From the NCBI GenBank assembly GCA_002686195.1, contig NZAS01000027.1, positions 1-18,241 on the forward strand: 18,241 nt of DNA, in the 5' to 3' direction. Each line of letters begins with the position of its first letter. Positions within the stretch are counted from its first letter, which is position 1. Made by a program: the position numbers and the translations under genes. Of the stretch, positions 1-9,350 are shown in pieces. The stretch comes from Candidatus Pacearchaeota archaeon. GTDB lineage: Archaea > Nanoarchaeota > Nanoarchaeia > Pacearchaeales > GW2011-AR1. The notes beneath the pieces were generated by a model that made no database searches, was not told the origin of the DNA, and worked only from the letters and a program-made list of their open reading frames with translations.

Positions 1-3000
1 GCATCGGCGGAATCGCCGTGTTTGCTGCAAATGCAGGCCCGAAAGAGCTGATCGTCAACGAATTGAGCGAGGGCCGCGCGGAGATGCTGCGCGAGCTTGG
101 CATCGCCGATCGCGTCTTCACCGAGAACGCCGAGCAGATCGCCAACATCTGGCCGGCAGATGACGTGCGCCCGTCCGTTGTCGTGATGAACCCACCATTC
201 TCGCAGACCGCGGGCCGCATGGGCGACAAGAAGGTGCTCGAGGTCGGCGCCACGCATATCGAGCAGGCGTTGAAGCGCCTTGTCCCAGGTGGACGCTTGG
301 TCGCCATCGTCGGTCGCGGCATGAGCATGGAGGCGCCGCGCTTCCGCAAATGGTGGCAGAAAGTAGGCCAGGAATACGACGTTCGTGCTAATATCGGCGT
401 GGAAGGCAAGGTCTACAAGAAATACGGGACCAGCTTCGCCACCCGCGTTCTTGTGATCGACAAGGTTGCGCCGTCCGGCAAGACGCTCGTGACGGCCGAT
501 GTCGAGACCGTAGACCAGCTTTTGGAGGCGCTTGATGCCGTCCGCAACGATCGACCGCAAGCAGAGATCAGTGATACCGCTGAACCGGCGCCCGTTGCAG
601 CAAGCAGCGAAGATGTGGCTGGTGAAGCTGAAAGCGGAGCGAGACCCGGAGACGCCATATCTCCTGTCGCTGATGATGGCGGCGTTCGAGCGGGGGATAC
701 TGGCGCCGGGAATACTGGACAGAGACCAGGATCGCCTGGAGATGTCATTCGGGAGCCTTCTGGGTCCGAAGTACAGCCCGAGCCAAGTGATGTCGCATCT
801 CCTGTCGCAGCCGAGCCTGGGACCGCCGAGGGAGCAGGCGGAGACGTTGGAGCAACAACTGCGCCAAGCGAAGACGCCGGAGAGGGCGATGGAAGTGGCG
901 TTGGAGTGGTTCGGGGAAGTGAAGAAAGCGACCAACCCGACCTACGGCCAGACCGACCTGCTGTAAAGCCAGCGCTCGAAGTCGAGGCCGTCGAGGCCGG
1001 CCAGCTTGCGTCGGCTGATGTGGCGGAAGACGCAGTTTACGAGGCGTACCAGCCGCAGCGCGTGAACATCAAGGGCGCGCAACCTCACCCCGGCCTGCTT
1101 GCCCAGTCAACGGCCCTGGCGTCCGTGATGCCGCCGGCCATCGACTACGCTCCTAACATTTCCCAAGAGATCATCGACCGAGGCGAGCTGTCTGCGGCGC
1201 AGCTCGAAGCAATCATGTATGCGGGCCATGCCTTCACTCAGATGCTGCCGGCGGGCGAGGGCGAGACGGAGTTCCGGCGCGGCTTCTTCATTGGTGACGG
1301 GACGGGTGTGGGCAAGGGCCGCACGATCGCAGGTGTAATCCTGGACGCCTGGAACCAGGGTCATACGAAGGCCGTGTGGGTGTCTAAAAACGACACCCTG
1401 TTCCAGGATGCCACGCGCGACTGGACGGGCCTCGGGCAGAACAAAGACGAGATATTCAAGGTGAAGAAGACGCCGGCCGCGCAGGATATCCAGGCGGAAC
1501 GCGGTGTTGCATTCATCACATATCCAACACTTCGCAATGCGTCCAAGCCGAAAAAGGGGGCTGACGGCAAGACCATCCCGCCGCGCGAGCGGTTGGACCA
1601 ACTCGCCGAATGGCTGGGCGAGGACTTCGACGGCGTGATCGCCTTCGATGAGGCGCACCTCATGCGCAACTCGATAGAGATTAGGGGTACGCGGGGCAGG
1701 ACCGCCGCCGCCAAGAGCGCTATCGCGGGTGTTGAGTTGGCCAGGCGCCTGCCGAAAGCGCGTGTTCTCTATCTCTCGGCCACGGGCGCCACGGAAGTCT
1801 ATAACCTTGGGTATGCGGAACGGCTCGGCTTGTGGGGCCGCGGCACGCCCTTCTCGAACAAGATGTCGTTCATCAACGAGATCGGCCAAGGCGGTGTTGC
1901 GGCTATGGAGCTCGTTGCTCGCGACATGAAATCGCTCGGCCATTACATCAGCCGCAACCTGTCAGTAGAGGGCCTTGAAACGTCAAGGATAGAGCACGTC
2001 CTGACAGGCGAGCAGCGTGACATCTACGATAAGCTCGCAGAGGCTTGGCAGGTGGTCTTGCAGAACTTTGATGCGGCGCTTGAAACCACCGGGGCGTCAA
2101 CAAACGGTCAAGCAAGAGGCCAAGCCCGCTCGGCGTTTTGGGGGGCGCACCAGCGTTTCTTCAATCAAGTCATCACGGCGATGCAAATGCCGAGCGTGAT
2201 AGAGTCGATCGAAGCCGACTTGCAAGAAGACCGCTCAGCGGTATTGCAGATCGTGAACACCGACGAGGCATCGGAAAAGAGAGCGCTTGATACGCTCGAA
2301 GCCGAGGGCGGTGATCTTGAGGATTTCGATATCACACCGCGCGGCCAGCTTATTCAGCTGATCGAGAGGTCGTTCCCTGTCCAGCAATATGAGGAATACG
2401 TAGATGAAGACGGGAATATTCGCTCCCGTCCCGTCGTGGATTCGGAGGGGAACCCAGTCATTAACGCCGAGGCCGTCGCGCAGCGCGAGCGATTGATCGA
2501 CGAGGTGGGCTCCATTTCTGTGCCCCGCGGCGCTCTCGGTATGGTCCTTGACCATTTCGGCACAGATGCGGTCGCGGAGATCACAGCGCGCGGGATGCGC
2601 GTGGTGAGCCAGCCCGACGAGCATGGCAACATGCGGACTGTTAAGGAGAAGCGGGGTGATGCGGCGATGCGCGCGGACGCCGAAGCCTTCCAGGCGGGCA
2701 AGAAGCGCATTCTGATATTCTCCATGGCCGGCGGCACGGGGCGGAGCTACCACGCGGACAACGCGAGCGACAGTTCCCAGTATCGGCGGCATCACTATCT
2801 CGTGCAGCCAGGGTGGCGCGCGGATGAGGCTGTTCAGGGACTGGGGCGGACCCACCGCACCAATCAGGCATCGTCGCCGCTTGTCGAGTTGGTCACGACA
2901 GACCTGCATGGTCAGAAGCGCTTCATATCCTCTATCGCCCGCCGCCTCGCACAACTCGGAGCTCTTACCAAAGGGCAGCGGCAAGCTGGCGAGTCTGGCG

Positions 3001-6000
3001 TGTTCTCGCCGCGTGATAATCTTGAGAGCACAGAGGCGGACGCCGCGCTTACAGCCTTTTTCTCTGACCTAATCAGGGGAGAGATCGAGGGCATATCCGT
3101 TGCGGAGTTCCAGCAGCAGACAGGCTTGAAACTTCTGGATGAGAACGGGAGCCCGATCAGGGATACACCGTCCATACTCAGTTTCCTGAACCGGCTCCTG
3201 TCTCTGAAAATAGACATGCAGAACCTCGTGTTCGAGGCTTACACGGAGCGTCTTGACGAGGTTGTCGATAATGCCATCGCAGCCGGTATGCTCGACCAGG
3301 GCACGGAGACCATCAAGGCGGATGGCCTGGAAAAGGTCGAAGAACGCACGGTCTACACCGACAAGGCGTCGGGGGCAGAGACCCAGTATGTGAAGATCCA
3401 GCGCCGCGACCGCCAACACCCGGTCGCCTGGGAGCAGATCAGCACGGGCAAGGGGCGAGGCACTGGCGGCAAGGCGCCGGAGTTCTATGCCAAGTCGCCG
3501 CGCGGCAAGCTCTATGCGGTGGTGCCCGCCAAGAACAAAACGACGAGGGCCGGCGCGGTGGTCGCGCAGTACCGGATTGTCCATGAGACCGATTATCGCT
3601 TCATCGAGCAGGACAAGATCGACGGTTGGAACTCGAAGTGGGAGCGCGTGGACAAGGCCGAGGCCGAGCTGTTGTGGGATAAGGCCGTGGAGAATGTGCC
3701 CGAGTTCCGCGAGAGCGAAATCCACCTCATAACGGGTGCGATCCTGCCAATTTGGGACCGGCTCAAGGGGCACCCCCGCGTGTTCCGTCTTCAAACAGAC
3801 CAGGGGGAGCGGGTGCTCGGGCGTGTTGTCCCGGCAGACGCTCTCGACGCCACCTTGCGCAACCTCGGCGCCGAAGCGGGCGGCGTGGACCTGTCCCCCA
3901 GCCAGATTGCTAGTCGCGTGTTCGAGCAAGGATGGCGGATAGGGCTTGCCAATGGCTGGACGCTTATGCGGCGGCGGGTCGCTGGGGAGCAGCGTGTCGA
4001 GATAAGCGGGCCGACCTTCCGCGACCAGAGCCAACTCGAGGCCGACGGCGTGTTCGTCGAGCGCATCCAGTACAAGACGCGCTATTTCGTTCCGACCGGC
4101 GCGCGTATGGAAGGGGTCATTGCGAGCATCACCAAGTCGCGGCCCGTGGTGGATGCGGTGGCGCCGGCCGGGGGCCAGGGACCGGAATACAGCCTCGACG
4201 CCGACACGCCGAGTCCAACTGCCCAGGCGCGCAAGATCGAGCGCGCCGTGCGCGACGCCTTCGCCTCGCTTGGCCTGCCCGAGCGCAAGGTGGTCACGGC
4301 GCCCGTGATTTACGGCGAGGGCGCGGGGCTGACGCGCTCTGGTGCCGCGACAACCGAGCGGCGCAGGGTTGGCGGCTACAGCTACCGGAGTGTTGCATAT
4401 ATATCACTGTCAGGGGCGGACCCGACCTCGACGACGTATCACGAGGGCTTCCACGTTCTCGAGCAGATGGGCCTGTTCTCGGACCAGGAAACCGCCGTCA
4501 TGGAGCGGGACAGGGCGAGGTTGCTGCCGTTGGCGGCACAAGCGCTTGCCGGCAAGGGCGACCCGTCGCGCCTGTCTCCACGCGAGCTGCGAGGCTATGC
4601 CTTCGAGCAGTACCGCAGGGACCGCGAGGCGGAGCGTTTCACGCCTGGCCTGATCCCCGGCATTCGCCGTGCCTTCGGGCGTCTCTATGACTTCCTGCGC
4701 CGGCTGCGCGGCGTGCTGGAGGGCATGGGCATCGTGGACCCGTCTCAGGCGCTGGGCGCGGAGGAAGTGTTCCGGCGTGCCGCGAGCGGGCAGGTGGGCA
4801 TGCGGCGCTTCGGTGGTGACGTGGGACCGCACGTCCCGGCCAGTGCGCCTGCCTATGCGGTGGCATGGCACGCTTCGCCGCATATGTTCGACCAGTTCTC
4901 GACCGATCACATGGGATCTGGCGAAGGTGTGCAAGCGTGGGGCTGGGGTCTGTATTTTGCGGGCAAGCAGGGCGTCGCGGAATGGTATCGGGACAAATTT
5001 GCCAAGGAAATGGGGCTGACAGTATCGGTCGATGGCGAGCAATTTGACGTAGACGCATGGAACGCATCGCTTTGGTTGAGTGAGCGCCTTGGTATTTCCC
5101 GCGCCGCGGCCCACCGTATTCATGACCGTATGACCTACATCAAGGACGGCGGTGGCCGGACGACACTTGAAGATGCCCTTGAGGCGGAGCGCTCCCGGAT
5201 CGAGCGAGAAACGGACCCTCACGCGAAAAGGGAGGCGCAGGAGGCGGTACGTGTTCTGTCAGGGGCAGGCGGGCGTGTTGTGTATCAGCAGCCGAATCCA
5301 AAGATGTACACCGTCGATCTCGCCCCTGCCGAGGAAGAATACCTCGACCTCGACAAACCCATGAGCGAGCAATCGGAGCAGGTGAAAACCGCGCTCTCCA
5401 AGATCGGCCCACAGGTATTTGACGATTTGCAGGGCTTGTTCGAGCGTTACGATATGAACGGGCCGGAGGGCGCGACGGATCCCGACTTCACGGGCCGGGA
5501 GTTCTATCGTGCCCTTGAGCGGCTTGAGGGCGAGGGGCCGTACTTCCCGGTCCCCAACGCGCATTCCGGCCCGGAATCCGTGTCGAGATATCTATCGTCT
5601 CTTGGCATCCCTGGTGCCAAGTTTCTCGACCAGGATAGCCGTGCCAACGCACAGATGCGCCAGGTTCCCGCTGCCGGTCTCGCTGCCTACCGCATGCAGC
5701 CCGAGCTCACGCATAACTACGTCATCTACGACGACGCCCATGTGTCGATCGAAGGTGTCGAGTACAGCATGGACGACGACTCCGACGACGCTTTCCGCAA
5801 GCGCTACGAGGAATTGTTCCCCGGCGAGCCTCCCGTCTCTGCCGAGACCGCGCGCAAGTCGGTCAAGGGGGCTGTCGAGCGGGTCAAGAAGGCACTGACC
5901 GCGGCCGAGGAGGTCGAGGGCAACGTCATCGTCGAGAAGGCGGACGCGGACAAGGACTCGATCAACGGCATCAAGGCGTGGTTCTACACGCCGCTCTCAG

Positions 6001-8846
6001 CCTCGAAGAAGGTGCCGTGGATCAACAAGCTGATCCAGTCCGGCATCGACAACGAGATCGACCAGTCGCGCTACATCAACCAGCTGTACGCCGAGTGGAA
6101 CAAGACCGTGCAGGGGCTCAACAAAACCCAGTACAGCCAGCTTGGCGACATCCTCTTTGTCGGCGATGCGGAGGGCATCGAATACAGCGACGCGGAGCTG
6201 ATCGAGCAGGGCGTCGAGGATGCCAAGGTTCGCTCGGCCTACCAGAAGACCCGGCGTCTGTTCACCAAGATCGGCCGCATGGTGGATCGTCACCGCCGCA
6301 ACATGCTTCCCACCCTGCGCAAGCGCAAGCAGTCGCTGCTGCGGCAGATGGCGCGCCTGACGGTCATGGAAGACGGCGAGTTCAAGAAGCTGTACAGCAA
6401 GCGCTCGCGCCTGCGGACCAAGCTGCGCCGCGGCGACGGCGACCCGGAGGCTATTGCCCAGGAACTGCGAGACATAGAGGGCTCGCTCAACGTCATCCGC
6501 GAGCAGCAGCCCGAGTTCCTGGAGCTGCAGAACGAGGTCGATCAGATCGACGCGCGCCTGGCGCAAACTTCGATCCGCACCAAGACCGGCTACGTGCCGC
6601 ACAAGTTCTTCGGCACCTGGCGGCTGTTCCGCGCAGTGGAATCGGATACCGAGGAAGGCATTGCCTGGGAGCATGTCGCGGGCGATCAGGGCTTCTTCCC
6701 GACACGTCAGGCAACCGTTTCCGCGGCGAAGCATTACCTCGAGAGCCATCCCGGCGAGACCTTGAAGGTGGCGCCGGTCGGCTTCCACTTCCCTGCCGCG
6801 AGTGGTTCGGAAGTGACGGACGTGACCTACCACCGTTTCGTCAACGAGATGCAGGATCGCGTCGAGATCGAGGGCGAGGAGCTGCGCGAGGCGATGCACG
6901 AGTCCGGCATCCGCAAGCGCTTCCGTCGCCGCATCGTCGGCTTCGCGCAAAAGCGTCAGGGCGTGAAAGGCTACTCGAAGAATCTCGATCGTGTTCTGAG
7001 AGCGCATATCGGCGAGGCGGTGCGCTACGTCATGCTCGATCGCCTCAAGTACGAGGTCATAAATGCCCAGGAGCGCCACGGGCTGTCGCGTGCTCGCAGA
7101 TCCACGCCTGAGCAGGAAACCACCCAACGCTTCCTGGAGGCTTGGTGGCGCGATGTGAACGGGCAGAAGCAACCGCTCGAAAGCCAGATGGACCGGCTGT
7201 TGAGTTCCGAGAGCACATGGGCGCACCCGGCGGTGGTCGGAGGAGCGGCTGCAACGGCGATGGCCGGCACGATGGGCGTTTTCACCGGCGGTACGACCGT
7301 TGCTCTTGTCGGTGGGGCCTATGTGGGCCAACGCGTCTACCGCACTTTGAGCAAGGCCGGGGAGTTCAAGAGCCGGGCGGTCACAGGCGCCATGCTGAAC
7401 GACATGGCGCACCTCAAGCTGGGCATGGTGCTCAACGCGGCCTCGGCCGTCGTCAACCTGTCGCAGACGCCGCTCAACACATATCCGGTGCTGGGGGCCA
7501 AGTGGACGAGCGTCGGCATCAGGCGGTACATCGCGGCGCGAGAATCAGAACTCAGCGGGGAGGTCAACAACGACCTCAAGCTCTTGCTCAAGGAAGACAT
7601 CGCCACGCGCTTCAAAGTCTCTGAACGTGGGACGAATCTGTTCGAGCGGCAGACTGTTTTCGACAAGGCGTCGATGTTCTTCTTCGACAACGCCGAGCAG
7701 TTCAATCGCGGTGTGGCTTTCCTCGGCGCTTATCACGAGGCGCTGGACAAGGGCGCGACGCCTGGAGTGGCACGACGCAGGGCGCGCAAGGTGGTGCAGG
7801 ATACCCAGTTCCATTATGGCGCCGCCGCCAAACCCGCAGTGCTCAGGAACAATTTCGCCCGCGTGCCCTTGCAATTCAAAAACTTCCTGGCACAGGAGAT
7901 CGCCTTTGTTGTAGGGCTGAGACATGAGTTCAAGCAGGGCAACCGCGCTCCGCTGCTGCGCTTCATGTGGTCCTTGTTTCTGATCGGTGGCTTGATGGGC
8001 TTGCCGGGTTTGGAGTTGATCGACCTCATAATGTGGCATCTGTTCGGGATCTCACCTGTAGACGAGATGAAGGCCTTCGTGCTCGACAAGGCAGGCAAGG
8101 GCGAGCTCGACAGCACGTTGGGTCAGGCCCTCATCCGCGGTGTCCCTGCGGCAGTGGGTGTGGACATCTCCGAGCGTGCCGGCGTGGGCTTCGGGTTCCT
8201 GCCGCTCAACGCATCCGACGCGTTGGGTCCATGGATCAACACGGTCGGAAATGCCGGTGCGCTGGCCGCGAAGAATGCTACCATCATCGACCAGATACGG
8301 AACCTGTCCGCTGGTCTCGGGGCGCCGCTCAAGAGCCTCGAGGCGGCGGCGAACGGTGTGCCGCTGATCGAGACGATATCACGCGACCCCGAGGCGGCAC
8401 TGGCTGCCTTTGGCGATGACGAAGCGCTGCTCACCAGCCCGTGGAAAGGCGGCAAGGCGGAATATGAGCCCACCGATGCGGAGCTTGCGATCAAGGCGTT
8501 CGGCTTCCGGCCGACCAGCGAAGCGCTGCGCCGGGATGTCAACCTCATCGCCTCCCGCGACAAGCAATGGCTCACCAAGCGCACCCAGCGCTACATCACC
8601 GAAATCGTCAATTTGCAGCGCACCTATGCGCGCGATCCCGAGAAGTTCGGCGACGGCATCGAGGACGTTCTGAGCCGTGCCAGCGAAAGCGGAATCCAGC
8701 TCACGGCGCAGCAAGTCAAGCGCGGCCTCACCAACGCTGGTCGAGCCCGACTTGACCGTCTCATCAGAACGGCGCGCAAGTCGCAACGACCGCACCTCAT
8801 GGCTCTTATTGAGGGCGTGGAAGCCTATACGGGACGCCCTGAATAG
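1..8846 (+). CDS. Giant polyvalent protein: N6A methyltransferase, strawberry-notch helicase, metallopeptidase, ADP-ribosyltransferase (5' partial)
   Basis: The frame is open from the left edge, where residues IGGIAVFAANAG look like the end of methylase motif I, so the true start lies outside. Numbering from the GTG at 18 (2942 codons): methylase motif IV NPPF at 58-61; Ala/Glu/Gly/Pro-rich linker about 175-320; helicase Walker A GDGTGVGKGR at 426-435, DEAH at 544-547, SAT at 587-589, motif VI QGLGRTHRTNQ at 940-950, typical of strawberry-notch SF2 proteins. A zincin-like HEGFH lies at 1475-1479. An ART-PolyVal-like domain (WHASPH at 1617-1622, GWGLYFA at 1642-1648, NYVIYDD at 1900-1906) has about 95 extra residues after its first third. 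Basic coiled-coil segments lie around 2070-2190, hydrophobic stretches at about 2404-2436 and 2650-2678, and a PLxRFG-like PLQFKNF at 2617-2623. Such proteins (P1 DarB is the best-known relative) are thought to enter with phage DNA and counter host defences; that role is inferred here. Confidence 0.93.
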   Translation, partial: IGGIAVFAANAGPKELIVNELSEGRAEMLRELGIADRVFTENAEQIANIWPADDVRPSVVVMNPPFSQTAGRMGDKKVLEVGATHIEQALKRLVPGGRLVAIVGRGMSMEAPRFRKWWQKVGQEYDVRANIGVEGKVYKKYGTSFATRVLVIDKVAPSGKTLVTADVETVDQLLEALDAVRNDRPQAEISDTAEPAPVAASSEDVAGEAESGARPGDAISPVADDGGVRAGDTGAGNTGQRPGSPGDVIREPSGSEVQPEPSDVASPVAAEPGTAEGAGGDVGATTAPSEDAGEGDGSGVGVVRGSEESDQPDLRPDRPAVKPALEVEAVEAGQLASADVAEDAVYEAYQPQRVNIKGAQPHPGLLAQSTALASVMPPAIDYAPNISQEIIDRGELSAAQLEAIMYAGHAFTQMLPAGEGETEFRRGFFIGDGTGVGKGRTIAGVILDAWNQGHTKAVWVSKNDTLFQDATRDWTGLGQNKDEIFKVKKTPAAQDIQAERGVAFITYPTLRNASKPKKGADGKTIPPRERLDQLAEWLGEDFDGVIAFDEAHLMRNSIEIRGTRGRTAAAKSAIAGVELARRLPKARVLYLSATGATEVYNLGYAERLGLWGRGTPFSNKMSFINEIGQGGVAAMELVARDMKSLGHYISRNLSVEGLETSRIEHVLTGEQRDIYDKLAEAWQVVLQNFDAALETTGASTNGQARGQARSAFWGAHQRFFNQVITAMQMPSVIESIEADLQEDRSAVLQIVNTDEASEKRALDTLEAEGGDLEDFDITPRGQLIQLIERSFPVQQYEEYVDEDGNIRSRPVVDSEGNPVINAEAVAQRERLIDEVGSISVPRGALGMVLDHFGTDAVAEITARGMRVVSQPDEHGNMRTVKEKRGDAAMRADAEAFQAGKKRILIFSMAGGTGRSYHADNASDSSQYRRHHYLVQPGWRADEAVQGLGRTHRTNQASSPLVELVTTDLHGQKRFISSIARRLAQLGALTKGQRQAGESGVFSPRDNLESTEADAALTAFFSDLIRGEIEGISVAEFQQQTGLKLLDENGSPIRDTPSILSFLNRLLSLKIDMQNLVFEAYTERLDEVVDNAIAAGMLDQGTETIKADGLEKVEERTVYTDKASGAETQYVKIQRRDRQHPVAWEQISTGKGRGTGGKAPEFYAKSPRGKLYAVVPAKNKTTRAGAVVAQYRIVHETDYRFIEQDKIDGWNSKWERVDKAEAELLWDKAVENVPEFRESEIHLITGAILPIWDRLKGHPRVFRLQTDQGERVLGRVVPADALDATLRNLGAEAGGVDLSPSQIASRVFEQGWRIGLANGWTLMRRRVAGEQRVEISGPTFRDQSQLEADGVFVERIQYKTRYFVPTGARMEGVIASITKSRPVVDAVAPAGGQGPEYSLDADTPSPTAQARKIERAVRDAFASLGLPERKVVTAPVIYGEGAGLTRSGAATTERRRVGGYSYRSVAYISLSGADPTSTTYHEGFHVLEQMGLFSDQETAVMERDRARLLPLAAQALAGKGDPSRLSPRELRGYAFEQYRRDREAERFTPGLIPGIRRAFGRLYDFLRRLRGVLEGMGIVDPSQALGAEEVFRRAASGQVGMRRFGGDVGPHVPASAPAYAVAWHASPHMFDQFSTDHMGSGEGVQAWGWGLYFAGKQGVAEWYRDKFAKEMGLTVSVDGEQFDVDAWNASLWLSERLGISRAAAHRIHDRMTYIKDGGGRTTLEDALEAERSRIERETDPHAKREAQEAVRVLSGAGGRVVYQQPNPKMYTVDLAPAEEEYLDLDKPMSEQSEQVKTALSKIGPQVFDDLQGLFERYDMNGPEGATDPDFTGREFYRALERLEGEGPYFPVPNAHSGPESVSRYLSSLGIPGAKFLDQDSRANAQMRQVPAAGLAAYRMQPELTHNYVIYDDAHVSIEGVEYSMDDDSDDAFRKRYEELFPGEPPVSAETARKSVKGAVERVKKALTAAEEVEGNVIVEKADADKDSINGIKAWFYTPLSASKKVPWINKLIQSGIDNEIDQSRYINQLYAEWNKTVQGLNKTQYSQLGDILFVGDAEGIEYSDAELIEQGVEDAKVRSAYQKTRRLFTKIGRMVDRHRRNMLPTLRKRKQSLLRQMARLTVMEDGEFKKLYSKRSRLRTKLRRGDGDPEAIAQELRDIEGSLNVIREQQPEFLELQNEVDQIDARLAQTSIRTKTGYVPHKFFGTWRLFRAVESDTEEGIAWEHVAGDQGFFPTRQATVSAAKHYLESHPGETLKVAPVGFHFPAASGSEVTDVTYHRFVNEMQDRVEIEGEELREAMHESGIRKRFRRRIVGFAQKRQGVKGYSKNLDRVLRAHIGEAVRYVMLDRLKYEVINAQERHGLSRARRSTPEQETTQRFLEAWWRDVNGQKQPLESQMDRLLSSESTWAHPAVVGGAAATAMAGTMGVFTGGTTVALVGGAYVGQRVYRTLSKAGEFKSRAVTGAMLNDMAHLKLGMVLNAASAVVNLSQTPLNTYPVLGAKWTSVGIRRYIAARESELSGEVNNDLKLLLKEDIATRFKVSERGTNLFERQTVFDKASMFFFDNAEQFNRGVAFLGAYHEALDKGATPGVARRRARKVVQDTQFHYGAAAKPAVLRNNFARVPLQFKNFLAQEIAFVVGLRHEFKQGNRAPLLRFMWSLFLIGGLMGLPGLELIDLIMWHLFGISPVDEMKAFVLDKAGKGELDSTLGQALIRGVPAAVGVDISERAGVGFGFLPLNASDALGPWINTVGNAGALAAKNATIIDQIRNLSAGLGAPLKSLEAAANGVPLIETISRDPEAALAAFGDDEALLTSPWKGGKAEYEPTDAELAIKAFGFRPTSEALRRDVNLIASRDKQWLTKRTQRYITEIVNLQRTYARDPEKFGDGIEDVLSRASESGIQLTAQQVKRGLTNAGRARLDRLIRTARKSQRPHLMALIEGVEAYTGRPE
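535..966 (+). CDS. Unrecognised 143-aa protein nested out of frame in the giant gene's linker
   Basis: This gene lies wholly inside the giant gene, in the +1 frame. Its ATG has an ideal ribosome binding site: GGAGG at 524-528 with a 6-base spacer. The product is not low-complexity: it is predicted helical, with hydrophobic segment YLLSLMMAAFERGIL and a C-terminal helix around ERAMEVALEWFGEVKKA. By my hand count about 80% of its codons end in G or C, as in other genes here. The giant frame over the same bases has only about 45% and encodes Ala/Gly/Glu/Pro/Ser-rich linker. Codon selection therefore appears to act on this frame. I recognise no family, signal peptide or TM helix. Translation would depend on the giant gene's transcript. 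It ends in TAA just before the helicase part resumes normal codon use. Confidence 0.72.
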   Translation: MPSATIDRKQRSVIPLNRRPLQQAAKMWLVKLKAERDPETPYLLSLMMAAFERGILAPGILDRDQDRLEMSFGSLLGPKYSPSQVMSHLLSQPSLGPPREQAETLEQQLRQAKTPERAMEVALEWFGEVKKATNPTYGQTDLL

Positions 8847-9039
8847 CTATTGGGACATCTATCTCGGCGGCGCCATCATCTTTTACGTGATCGCCAAGGT
8901 CGCGATCCTCGCCATCATCGACGACGGCAGGGGCGACGGTGTTTATTGGCCATGGGAGCAGACCCCGGCCGAGCAGCAGCGCATCAAGCGGCATTACCAG
9001 GATCTGCGACGACAGCTATTGGGAACCGAAGACGTGTGA
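8809..9039 (+). CDS. Small single-TM membrane protein, unknown function
   Basis: A 76-residue product if TTG 8809 is used. The start is uncertain because no ATG and no clear ribosome binding site are seen; CTG 8839, next to the giant gene's stop, is another choice. The reading frame overlaps the end of the giant gene, suggesting coupled translation. One clear hydrophobic helix (YLGGAIIFYVIAKVAILAII) is followed by a charged tail containing WPWEQTPAEQQRIKRHYQDLRRQ. It precedes the lysis genes, so a role in lysis or membrane targeting is possible, but no family is recognised. Confidence 0.6.
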   Translation: MRAWKPIRDALNSYWDIYLGGAIIFYVIAKVAILAIIDDGRGDGVYWPWEQTPAEQQRIKRHYQDLRRQLLGTEDV

Positions 9040-9050
9040 AAGGACTTACC

Positions 9051-9350
9051 ATGAGAACCTTCCTGACAGGCGCCCTTGCGGCGCTTTTTTTGTGGGCGCA
9101 AAGCGCCCATGCCCAAGGCCCGTGCATGCCCTACGACCGCGCCGCCGAGAAGCTACAGAAACTCAGCAACGAGGTCATCGTCGGCCGTGGCGTGACGCGC
9201 GACGGCTCGGCGCTGATCGAGATGTGGGCCGACAGCGAGGACGGGGCGTGGACGATCCTGCGGGTCTTGCCGAACGGGAGCGCCTGCCTGATGCACTACG
9301 GCAACGACTTCCATGTTCCCGCCACGCCGCCCGTCGGTGAAGGCACATGA
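9051..9350 (+). CDS. Secreted periplasmic protein, unknown function
   Basis: The product is 99 residues. The start is fixed by ATG 9051 with AAGGA at 9040-9044 and a 6-base spacer. Residues 1-21 form a textbook signal peptide with cleavage after AHA (position 21). The mature chain of about 78 residues has two cysteines (25 and 79) that could form a disulfide, and a beta-rich pattern around VIVGRGVTRDGSALIEMWAD. It overlaps the following coiled-coil gene by ATGA. I do not recognise the family. The signal peptide coding region contains two strong hairpins, the first shaped like an intrinsic terminator, which could attenuate expression of the downstream lysis genes. Confidence 0.82.
   Translation: MRTFLTGALAALFLWAQSAHAQGPCMPYDRAAEKLQKLSNEVIVGRGVTRDGSALIEMWADSEDGAWTILRVLPNGSACLMHYGNDFHVPATPPVGEGT
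9068..9091 (+). terminator. Intrinsic-terminator-like hairpin inside the signal peptide codons
   Basis: GCGCC (9070-9074) pairs with GGCGC (9080-9084) across a 5-base loop, extended by a G.T and an A-T pair, and is followed immediately by seven T (9085-9091). This is the classic rho-independent shape. It starts only 17 bases into the 9051 gene, so it could act as an attenuator before the lysis genes. It may also be a by-product of Gly-Ala-Leu-Ala-Ala-Leu-Phe codons in GC-rich DNA. Confidence 0.4.
9093..9109. repeat. Perfect 7-bp inverted repeat next to the terminator-like hairpin
   Basis: TGGGCGC, a spacer of AAA, then GCGCCCA form a perfect hairpin one base after the T-run of the previous stem-loop. 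Both lie in the signal peptide codons of the 9051 gene. The tandem arrangement could be a regulatory RNA structure or chance in GC-rich sequence. Confidence 0.45.

Noticed and set aside
5978..7111. Open frame of 377 codons on the plus strand inside the giant gene
   Set aside because: Arg/Gly/Gln-rich shadow with poor codon pattern; unlike 535-966, the giant frame here has normal coding statistics and conserved domains.
5997..7412. Long open frame of 471 codons on the minus strand
   Set aside because: Antisense to conserved parts of the giant protein, Leu/Ala/Arg/His-rich with no family match or RBS; typical mirror frame in GC-rich DNA.
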